This document shows, piece by piece, positions 23,986-33,000 of a stretch of 64,000 nt of DNA (the stretch's first letter is position 1; each line of letters begins with the position of its first letter). The notes under the pieces are model-generated. The model saw nothing but the letters and a program-made list of their open reading frames with translations. It searched no databases and was not told where the DNA came from. The stretch is from positions 51,821,757-51,885,756 of the forward strand of contig OZ022499.1 in the NCBI GenBank assembly GCA_963989385.1, given 5' to 3'. Source of the DNA: Ctena decussata (Eukaryota; Mollusca; Bivalvia; Lucinida; Lucinidae). A program made the translations under genes and the position numbers.

Positions 23986-24830
23986 AAGACCCGTATAGAC
24001 TGGCTACGTGGAAACGCGTGTAGCACGGGCAAGTGTACTCGTAAATCGTAGTAGCACGGAGAAACACGGCGTAGCACGGCGATTGTTTACGGATGACTTT
24101 TCAGAAAATGTTAGATTTCACCGACAAATTAAGATGTAAGTTTCATCTAACACCTTTTAATTTCAACCAATATATCTTTCATATACCAACAATGGTTTAT
24201 TTGGCAAAACTTACACTATTTTTTTAAATATGCTGCCACAAAGTCAAGCTCACCACTTTCCCTTCAAACAGCTCTTTTGAGGCAATTTTCTTAACAATTC
24301 TATTTTTTACATGTTAATCATGTATCAGCATCTTCAGCTAGTTAGTTTCCCTACGCTGAACCGATCAGAACCAAACATTAATTACGAATATACCTCAATG
24401 GGCGCTTCGGGATAACACGGGTGTGGCAACGGAGTAACACGGCTCGGTGTTTTCGAAAGACTACGGTATAAAACGGGCACCGTGTTTCTTTTGGAATCAT
24501 TTAAAGGGAAGAAAAGAATAATGTGAAGTTGTTTGTTTCCGGAAATCTTCAACTTTCAGTAGACGAAGTAGTTGTAAAGCCGAAAATCCATTTATACGCG
24601 ATGCGAGGTCCCTGTACGTGCCTCCATCTTTAAATAGATGGGCAGGCAAAAACTGAATGGTTTCCAAAGTACGAACATCTCTCAGTGATTTTGACTGCCT
24701 CTCATATATACGGGTGCGGGCAGGGATGCGGACCACTGATCACGTACTGGATTCCTGGCTTGAGCATAGACTAATAAACGTCTCAATTTAGCTTGCTTGA
24801 GCCTCGACCTGTGCTAGGCGCTGTTATATG

Positions 24831-25065
24831 AGCCGCGACATGCAACATGGTGCTTATTGGAAATGCGAATAGCAAAGGTTCAGATCAGTCTGCATCATTG
24901 CAGTCTTATCAGAGTATTTGCTGCTCACGAAGACCATATGTGGGTCCTTAGAATTTTACAGACACAAAATGAAGGCTGTTCGTAGATGCATGGATGCACA
25001 GACTGGTTTGAGTCTTTGCTGTTCGCGGATAGTTACCCAAACTCATATGTGTGGCGCTGGCTGGA
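24831..25065. repeat. Very diverged GAGCCGCGAC-like repeat
   Basis: Begins ATGAGCCGCGACATG and contains GGTTCAGATCAGTCTGCAT and CAGTCTTATCAGAG, recalling the palindromic MITE family, but the right terminus is not recognisable. Confidence 0.35.
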
Positions 25066-25243
25066 GTAGAGTACCTGAAGAGCATTAACTGTGTTCGCTC
25101 GTTGTGCGTGAGCAACAGCTAATATAAGCCAATCCTGCACACCCATGCAGTCTTACGTGGCTTGGCGTATTTCAATTAATACGTAGAACTTTCAAACTGC
25201 TGCCATAGGGCTTGATTGGTTGCACACATGTCTTTGCAGCCGC

Positions 25244-25475
25244 GGTGGTAATTACAATTTTGCCACCTACGCTGTCGACCGAGACGGTGCTATAAAATGG
25301 CTGTCGACCGAGAATTCAGTTGTAAGCATTACCGTTGACGGTAAATGATACTTTTGTTAATAGCTGTCGACCGAGCTGATACTGTTGTAATTACCTCAGT
25401 CCACAGCCATTTTTTCATGTAGGGTAAATGAACGGCTCGGTCGACAGCACAGACTGAGAAATTGGTATTACCACC
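25244..25475. mobile_element. MITE with GCTGTCGACCGAG repeats
   Basis: The inverted termini are GGTGGTAATTACAATTT and AAATTGGTATTACCACC. Inside, GCTGTCGACCGAG occurs three times directly (about 25269-25373) and once inverted (CTCGGTCGACAGC, about 25436-25448). Confidence 0.7.
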
Positions 25476-25998
25476 TTGTAATATCTAGGTAGACTGTATT
25501 TTAAAATGCAGATTCCGCAGAGTCCATACATGTTGTATGCAAACAGCAAAGGGCCGGACCAGACTGTGTGGATGCGCAGGCTGGTTTTAGTATTTGCTGT
25601 TTGCCTATACATTGAGCATCCTTTCTCCTTGTTGCAACTCGTATTATGACCAGTCTTTATTGCTCGCATCAACAATTCTCTGAAGAAGAAGAGTCTACGG
25701 TATCATTAAAGCAGACACATTTTATAGTCTGAATCTTTCAAGAAAGCTTGTCTATGCCATTCGAGAATACCAAAGACGCAAATCGGCTCGTGCGTTCTCG
25801 CAGTTTTGTTCGCTGCTTACGTAGTGTAATACCCATACTCATGGGTGTGGACGAAAAAACACATTACTCTTGGCTAATTTGGTGGCCTTGAACGTTTTGC
25901 TATTCTGCCTGCCTCGTGCAAATGCATGTGTCGATGTATGTTTGAACAGATGAGGTTCATTTTTTTTTCTTTTTCAATACCCTCATATTGTCGGGGGA

Positions 25999-26207
25999 GC
26001 CCCGCTAGCTCAGTAGGTTAAGCGCTGGCCTGCTAATCTAGCGGACCCGGGTTCAAGCCCCGCTGTAGATCATGTGGGAATCTTTTCTATCGTAAACGGG
26101 GTTCCACTGCACTCAGCCTTTCATTATCACCCGCCCATCGCCCTGATATGACTGAAATACTGATAGAAAGGACGTTAAGTCGTAAGTCATCCATCCAACC
26201 ATCCATC
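25999..26207 (+). mobile_element. tRNA-derived SINE with (CATC)n tail
   Basis: The tRNA-like head GCCCCGCTAGCTCAGTAGG has box A, and GGGTTCAAGCC serves as box B (25999-26066). The body ends with GATATGACTGAAATACTGAT and GACGTTAAGTCGTAAGTC, followed by CATCCATCC-type repeats. This tail type is widespread in bivalve SINEs. The putative anticodon loop CTGCTAA (GCT-like) lacks a serine-type long variable arm, so it is not a functional tRNA gene. Confidence 0.7.
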
Positions 26208-26810
26208 TTTTCGGGCAGTGTGAAACAGTCTTTACAGTAATACTGGAGGTAAAGACTATGTACCTAGCCTAGTACTCAGCGGTGTTTGCCTGAGAAATCT
26301 TTCATTGTCTACTACTAGTCTAAAGTAGGATACTATTCTGCATTGAATTATGTGTTTATATCAAGATTTTATTGACCAATAGTGAGAATAAACATCGTAG
26401 ATATAACGTGGTAAATTTTAAACGTATTTATGACTTCAACAGCTCCAGAAAACAGTATGAGCATAAGTTCGGATTTTAAAGCTTGGTGTATATACTCACC
26501 AAGGTGTATCAAGCCAAGTTAAGTAAAACAGCATGTCAACCTACCTCTTTCCTGTTTGTCTTTGTCATCTTAAGTGACCTACCCTTGGTAAACAATCGCC
26601 GTGCTACGCCTTGTGGCTCCGTGCTATACGATTTACGAGTACACCTGCTCGTGCTACACGCGTTTCCACGTAGCCAGTCTATACGGGTTGAAAATGCTCC
26701 CAGAAGAGCAGCTTCTTTCCTTTAAAAGTTCACCCCTAATGAGAACAGGGGCCAGAAAAAATGATAATCATCAGACTTGTTTCCCCTGTCAGTGAACTAA
26801 CAATAAAAAT

Positions 26811-27048
26811 TGAGCCGCGACACGACAAAACCAACAATGTGGTTGTGCGCCCAGCGCAGACTCAGATCAGCCTTGCCATCCGCCCAGCTTGATCAGACTC
26901 TCCGCTTAGCGCTCAAAGGGTAGCTAAGGGTCTAAGCTACCTTCATGCGGACAATGAAGACTCTGATCAGACTGGGCGGATGCCCAGGCTGATCTGAGTC
27001 TGCGCTGGGCGCACAACCACATTGCTGGTTTTGTCGTGTCGTGGCTCA
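26811..27048. mobile_element. GAGCCGCGAC-family palindromic MITE, well preserved
   Basis: TGAGCCGCGACACGACAAAA at the left and TTTTGTCGTGTCGTGGCTCA at the right. The arms include GTTGTGCGCCCAGCGCAGAC and its complement. One of the best copies in the window. Confidence 0.9.
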
Positions 27049-27180
27049 AATCAGTCACCACGGGCCCTTAAATTGCGAGTGAACTTCTGAATGTATTCTC
27101 TGCTCTTGAAGGAACTATTCTAGATTTAAATTTTACCCGAAGAGTGACCTAGATTTTGGTTGATTTGGAATTAACGGCCC

Positions 27181-28133
27181 TTTGAGACAGTATTTCAGTC
27201 TATATCGGGCCGTCTCCCAAAGACAGGGAGAAAGAGGAGAAATGATAGACGAGAGAAAAAATGTCCAAACAGCCCCACCCGCACCTGCAAGTCTATATCG
27301 GGCCGTCTCCCAAAGACAGGGAGAAAGAGGAGAAAAGATAGACGAGAGAAAAAATGTCCAAACAACCCCCACCCGCACCTGCAAGCACAGTAGGCCCTTG
27401 TCCTACAATAATCCAAATTAGTAGGACGCCCCAGCACTGGAAGTTACACACCGCACCATCGCACCACCCGACCACCCCTGAGTGACCTAGACGAGTCCAC
27501 TATGCATTAACGGATAAAGTGACAGATCATCGTTATAAGGTTTGGGAAAATAAAAATTGGGGTCAGGTAGACAAACTTAGAAGGCTGCGACGAAACCGTT
27601 GACCCATTTTGTTCCAATTTTTCAGCAGTAATTTTGTCAAGTTTCAGTATTGTAGGATAAGGGCCTATAGAGTGACCTCTATGTCACACTTTGACTTCAT
27701 TTTTTTGAAAATCACCCATATATTTTTTCAATAGCATTTAACTTAGCCCACGAAATACACAGCGTCGAAACAACGTGGTATCGATGTCGATGTCACCGAC
27801 AGCGATGCGACGTCGTTCCGACGCTGTTTGCCGGCTGGGGCTATGGTGCCGTCTTGCAATGTTTCACCTTTTCTATTTCTTTTTACTTCTCCTTCTTCTT
27901 TTTATGTTACATAAAATGAGTTGCTACCATGTTACATGTCTTTATATGTATAATATGTTATATCCTCTTATGTCACATTGACCTGAGTGTAATAAAGGAT
28001 ATGTTATGTTATGTTATGAGTGGTTTCTGTAGATGCGGGAGGGGCTTGTTTGGACATTTTTTCTCTCCCCTATCATATCTATTTTCCTTCTCTCTGGAAG
28101 ACGGCTCGATATAAACTGAAACACTGTCTCAAA
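27181..28133. mobile_element. TIR element with duplicated left arm
   Basis: The left terminus TTTGAGACAGTATTTCAGTC is inverted at the right as CTGAAACACTGTCTCAAA. Arms continue with TATATCGGGCCGTCTCCC on the left and CTGGAAGACGGCTCGATATA on the right. On the left, a 91-bp unit (27198 and 27289) is duplicated in tandem. The 3' part of the interior contains a (TTATG)n run (about 27997-28018) like a LINE tail. Confidence 0.7.
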
Positions 28134-28165
28134 ACAACCAACCAAAATACGCCACCACGTAGAAT

Positions 28166-28265
28166 CCTGGTCCTGAGGTTATAAAACTTGAGTACATTCT
28201 CAAACTCTAAATATGTGCTTTATTTTGAATTTAAGATTATTCTCAAGTTTTTAACCTAGAGCCCT
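28166..28265. mobile_element. Hairpin MITE of the GAGGTTATAAAACTTGAG family
   Basis: CCTGGTCCTGAGGTTATAAA and ACTTGAG on the left pair with CTCAAGTTTTTAACCTAGAG on the right. A larger copy is at 47626-47780. Confidence 0.6.
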
Positions 28266-28329
28266 GGTGGCTCAGTAGGTGAAGTACCGGCCTGCTGATC
28301 TAGCGGTCCCGGGTTCGAACTCCGCTGTA
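28261..28329 (+). mobile_element. tRNA-like SINE head, truncated
   Basis: GCCCTGGTGGCTCAGTAGG with GGTCCCGGGTTCGAAC resembles the SINE head at 25999-26066 but has lost the SINE body. Confidence 0.5.
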
Positions 28330-29302
28330 GGCGGAACTCAGTGTTTTCCAGCATTTAGAAAGCGAAGAAATTTTAAATGATTTCCTGTCTTCGTTCTTTC
28401 CGAAAAGCAGTCAACTCTTAAAGAAAAGGAATATTGAAGCACATTCTTTTCTTTAAGATTTTACCACTATTGAAAAGAGATGCAAACATGAAAATAGCAG
28501 AGTTGCTTCCCTTTCCTTTCGCTACCCTTTCCTTCCCTGATTTAAAAAATAGGCATCCATTTGCTGCTGGATTGACAGAGAGAAGCTGGCCAAACTCGGA
28601 GTCAAACCCGCGACTTTCTGTACCATAACCGAGCGTCTCTAACCATACGAACACGGAGCCTCCCTCTCATTAGCATATTACCCACAAATATAAAGCAGAC
28701 TGGTTTAGCTTATGCGTGTAGTCTGATATACTGATATATACAATTCAATATAATTTATCATATTATCATACAATATGCATAATAGAATGTTTTTTTGTTG
28801 TTGTTTTTTTACACGTCTGGTAGTTCCTTTGCAAACTGAAGACACAAAAAACTCGTGCATCTTCAAAAAGTCACCTAAAAAATAACCATTCCTTTTTTCA
28901 GCTCGTGCGAATAATATGCTTATTTGTACACATTCATTGGGTTAAAGTAAAAGAACTCATGGAGTTATCATAAAACTACCGATATTTGCCAAATGGAAAG
29001 TTCGCTTGGCCACTTTCTGGAGTTTTGTGGTAACTGCAAGTTTATCTGTTACAAAGCTGAAATTTTGTAGAAATATGCTTTATATATAAGTAGAATAGCA
29101 TTGTTTTATTCGGGCTATCCATTTGCGAAAACGGATTTAAAGTTTCTCTGTGGGAATGGAATTGCAAGTTTACAAGGCGTATTGTTTTAAATAGACTAAC
29201 AGACGGATGAAAGAACATACGAATGGATGGGTTGACAAAAACTAAATACCCCGACCTAAGAAGTAGGTCAGAGGGTGGCCGTGATGAAAAACGGAAGAGA
29301 GG

Positions 29303-29307
29303 AAAAA
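29303..29307 (-). terminator. Pol III T5 terminator of tRNA-Lys
   Basis: Five A on the + strand (TTTTT on the - strand), beginning 6 nt past the tRNA 3' end. Confidence 0.8.
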
Positions 29308-29312
29308 GATTT

Positions 29313-29385
29313 CGCCCATCGTGGGGCTCGAACCCACGACCCCGAGATTAAGAGTCTCGTGCTCTACCGACTGAGCTAGCCGGGC
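29313..29385 (-). tRNA. tRNA-Lys (anticodon CTT)
   Basis: On the - strand the 73-nt sequence begins GCCCGGCTAGCTCAGTCGG (box A), has the anticodon arm GAGAC-TCTTAAT-CTC with anticodon CTT, a variable loop, and the T arm GTGGG-TTCGAGC-CCCAC (box B), and ends GATGGGCG. Acceptor arms GCCCGGC and GATGGGC pair with wobble. All arms have canonical lengths, there is no intron, and a T5 terminator follows. The sequence is close to metazoan nuclear tRNA-Lys(CTT). Unlike the SINE heads here it lacks a SINE body, so it is probably functional. Confidence 0.95.
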
Positions 29386-29756
29386 TGATGACAATATATG
29401 CTTTACCTTGAAATATAAAGATAGACTGTATCAAGTAGGACAAACGAGATCTTATCATTTCGCATAATTATTAAATCGTTGGGAAACATAAATCACTTTA
29501 ATAAGTTTGTCCCGTGAATGACAAAATAGCAGATCGAGCAGATTACGCGACTGTCTGAAAAGCGAAGATGAACTGTTAAATATGCCCTAAAGTACATGAA
29601 AAATGAGCACTAGATCTATTCAGTAGGGATACATTTATTTAAAAAAATCATATTTGAATAGTATGAAATTATGCGTAGTTTTATATGTGCAGGAGAAAAT
29701 GATGTTGCAACGTTTAATTTACTTCCGAAAATAAAGTATTTACACAGCGCAAGTGA

Positions 29757-29786
29757 CTGACGTTGTCACTATAGTTACAACGTCAG
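29757..29786. promoter_or_regulatory. Perfect 10-bp inverted repeat with CRE-like half-sites, upstream of the RING gene
   Basis: CTGACGTTGT and ACAACGTCAG flank a 10-nt centre. Each arm contains TGACG, the half-site bound by CREB/ATF-type bZIP factors (established). It ends 26 bp before the ATG at 29813. A regulatory role is inference. Confidence 0.4.
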
Positions 29787-29812
29787 AGATGCATAGACTG
29801 AAATGAAATGGA

Positions 29813-30003
29813 ATGGACAGACTGTACAAAATACGCCGTGAGGATACACTACCCTTTACAGATGGTCATTGTCATATTTGTAGCCAGTCAAATGTAAAAG
29901 TGAAACCCTTATATTGTGGAAAACATAACTACTGTCGAATGTGCAAAGAATTTGTTGCGAGACTCGTTAAAGGCGATTTCAACTGTACGAAATGTTCAGA
30001 AAG
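29813..30003 (+). CDS. RING gene, coding exon 1
   Basis: Encodes residues 1-63 plus two bases of codon 64, including the whole RING finger. The donor is AG|GTAAAA. Confidence 0.85.
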
Positions 30004-30018
30004 GTAAAAATCAACATT

Positions 30019-30049
<31 letters not shown>

Positions 30050-33000
30050 TTGTGGCTAGATACTGTTGTCTTCGCATCCTGTAGTTTGTATGCATGTGGA
30101 TAGTAAATACAGTTGTCTTAACATCCTATAGTTTGTATACATGTAGATGGTATTACTGTTGTTCTCACATCCTATACATGTGAATAGATATTGTTTTCTT
30201 CACATCCTGCAGTTTGTGTACGTGTGCATTTTTTTATCTGATAGACTTGTAGGACTATTGTAGTTTCTATAACAAATTGATTTTGCAATTTCTATTCAAT
30301 CTGCTATTTGTAGGTAATGTTAGAATTAAGCATTTTGACAGCTAATTCATACTTCTATAATGGTTTGGATTTTCTTAATACGCAAGGCAATTCTGGCATA
30401 TCTAGTCTAAGACATAAGAAACTTTATTTAAAGTCGGTAAACAAATTTACAACATAATCAACATTAGCTATTTTGGCTAGTTTCTATCTATTCTATTCTA
30501 TCCCATAACCTTACTAGGTCGTCGGGGCACCACAGATGACTTCAAAACAATCCCTTTCCACCTTGTCCTGTCTTCAGCTGCCTTTGGCTATTTTACCGAC
30601 CAACAAATAATTAAAGCTGCACATGTATAAAAACAAGCAAGCATCACAGTTAAAAAACATATCTAACTAAAATTGTCAATTCCTAGGAGGCAATGTTTCC
30701 AAAACGAAATAGGAACCTATGTTAACCTGTTGCAGGGCCGCATTTGAAAACCAGTATGACTGGACAAAGGAAGAATGTATATAAATATCCATATGTAGCA
30801 CAACACCGTGATGCTTTTTTATGTCTGTTAATTTGTTGGCAGTGGCGACCCGTGCGACTTGACTGGATGCTACCAGGAAGGGGCCGTGGCTAGCCACTGG
30901 CTCATTCATTGTTCAATACACTTCGCCAGTCCTTTATATACATTTAATGGTTGAATTTCAAGAAATAAAAAAAAGTGTTCCCTTGATCAATCGTTGAAAT
31001 TTATTTAATACATGACTTTTAAATTTTCCGGAAATTTGTCTTTTTAGTCTTCATCGTAGAGAAACAGATTCACTACAAACCGTCGAGAAATTTCTTGCTG
31101 ACCAAACCAGAACCAAAACTGGAATCGATAATGGACTTGCAGATGTCGACCAGCTCGAAGAACTTGAAGGTATGAGTAAAATCTGGTTTATAACTCAGAT
31201 TGGGCTGGAGGTGGTTTGGGACCATTTTGGATAAATCTTAATAATTGGCATCGCGTGAAAAGGGGACTTACGCCTTGTACATATTTAAATACTTAATTAG
31301 TCTGCACATCAGCTTAGACAACGTGTGCCTGATGTTTGGTCCATCGTTCACAAACAAAAACTTCAAAACAAGACTATTTTTCGATAGTGCTATTTTGATC
31401 CTGAGTTTTCAGCTTTATGAGTAGTTGTTGGTTTAAGCTTAAGATAAATGTATACTTGCAGGGATACTGAAGCATCCACGGGTAACAGATTTACAAAACC
31501 TTTCCATTTACAATCTTCGTGAAAAGTAAATCACGCCCAAAATGCACCATTCATCAACTGTCAAGGAAACAACGTGGCTGTAGTTCAGATGGCAAGAGTT
31601 CGTACCATCATAAACTGAGGCATGCGTATCTGAACGCCAGCCACACTATTTCTTTAACAGATGCATTTTGGGCGATATTTATTCATTTGATTTGAAACAC
31701 CAAAATACATCTGTCGCTAGCAAATTTTGATTTTTGCAGACATATAAAAATGAATATTGACTAGTGACAGATAGCTGTCAGTATCAGATTCTGGGAATAT
31801 TGACTAGTGATAGACATTTATCAATACAAGATTCTACGAATATTGGCTAGTGACAGACATCTGTCATTAGCAAAGTCTACAAATATTGGCTAGTGACAGA
31901 CATCTGTCATTAGCAAAGCCTACAAATATTGGCCAGTGACAGACTTCTGTTCTATTTTTCAAGAAGTAATATCAATATTTTGATTATGAATAAAGAGCCA
32001 CGAATAAAGAAAGAAATGTACACTGTTGTCTTGGGAAAACAATTTGCTAAAATTAAGGGTAGCTTCGTCTGAAGATCTGAAGAAAGAAAACTGAAACAAG
32101 GTATGTCTTTAATTAAATCGTAAAGGAATTGATATCGAACACTGATATCTCAAAGTAGCTTTTAGATTAATGAATATAGTTTAGACACATTTCCTATTTT
32201 CATTTACATTTCAACTCCGATGATTTTATCTCAAACTGCTGATATCTCAAAGTAAATTTTCTAGTCCCAGAAAATTTACTTTGAGATATCAGCATGAGAA
32301 AATTTACTTTGAGATATCAGTAGTTTGTGGTGAACTTCGACCTTGAGATATCAAGAGTTGACTGTACGTTTAACAGACTGTTTTTTATTATCATTATTTT
32401 CGTCCTCAGCTGACGATGACAGTGACCTGGAGGGCGGGAACACAGAATGGGACCACCTACTCCAGTCCATCTGTGAAGAGGAAGAGGAGGAAACTAAATC
32501 TAGTGTCGCCACAAATCTCGCGAGACGCGGGATGTACACTCCGCTAAGACCAGCTGCTGAGGAAACTGACTACGAAGCACTAACTCCCATTCCTCATAAA
32601 CCGTCTTTTATTCGGCTGGTTTTACCATCTGCTAACGCCAATTACGTCGTTGACGAAAATCAACCGTCGACATCCAAGCAGCCAATTTCTAACACAGTGA
32701 CGGAACTACTTAATCCACCGGAACATATTGCGCTGCCTTCTTACATCCCGTCAAAAGCGAATCACTGCGGAAGTTCATCCGAGAGTGATTCAAGCTCCCG
32801 TTCGTCTGGGTCCAGTCACGAGCTATTTCTCGAGAAGAAAGAGCGAAATTTCTCGACAGATCCGAGGAAGACCTCATCCAGTAGCGATAGCTTTGTCACA
32901 GACCCGGAGGAGAAAGAGAGAGGGACGTCTCCAGACAAAGGTTACCATAGGAACCAGTATCAAACTCTTCTCGTTGTCTTATAGTCTTTATGGCCATACT

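Larger units (their letters stand above)
23989..26688. mobile_element. TIR element with arms of about 101 bp, non-autonomous
   Basis: The left arm (23989-24090) starts ACCCGTATAGACTGGCTACG and ends CGGCGATTGTTTAC. The right arm (26588-26688) is its inverted copy, starting GTAAACAATCGCCG and ending CGTAGCCAGTCTATACGGGT. Words such as TAGCACGG and AACACGG repeat inside the arms and again at 24415-24485. The interior has no recognisable transposase and carries another MITE at 25244-25475 and a SINE at 25999-26207. I found no clear target duplication. Confidence 0.65.

Noticed and set aside
25999..26066. Functional tRNA-Ser(GCT) gene
   Set aside because: It lacks the long variable arm of serine tRNAs, has weak acceptor pairing, and is joined to a SINE body.
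27133..27475. Overlapping frames of 60-83 codons on both strands
   Set aside because: They arise from the 91-bp tandem duplication in the TIR element arm.
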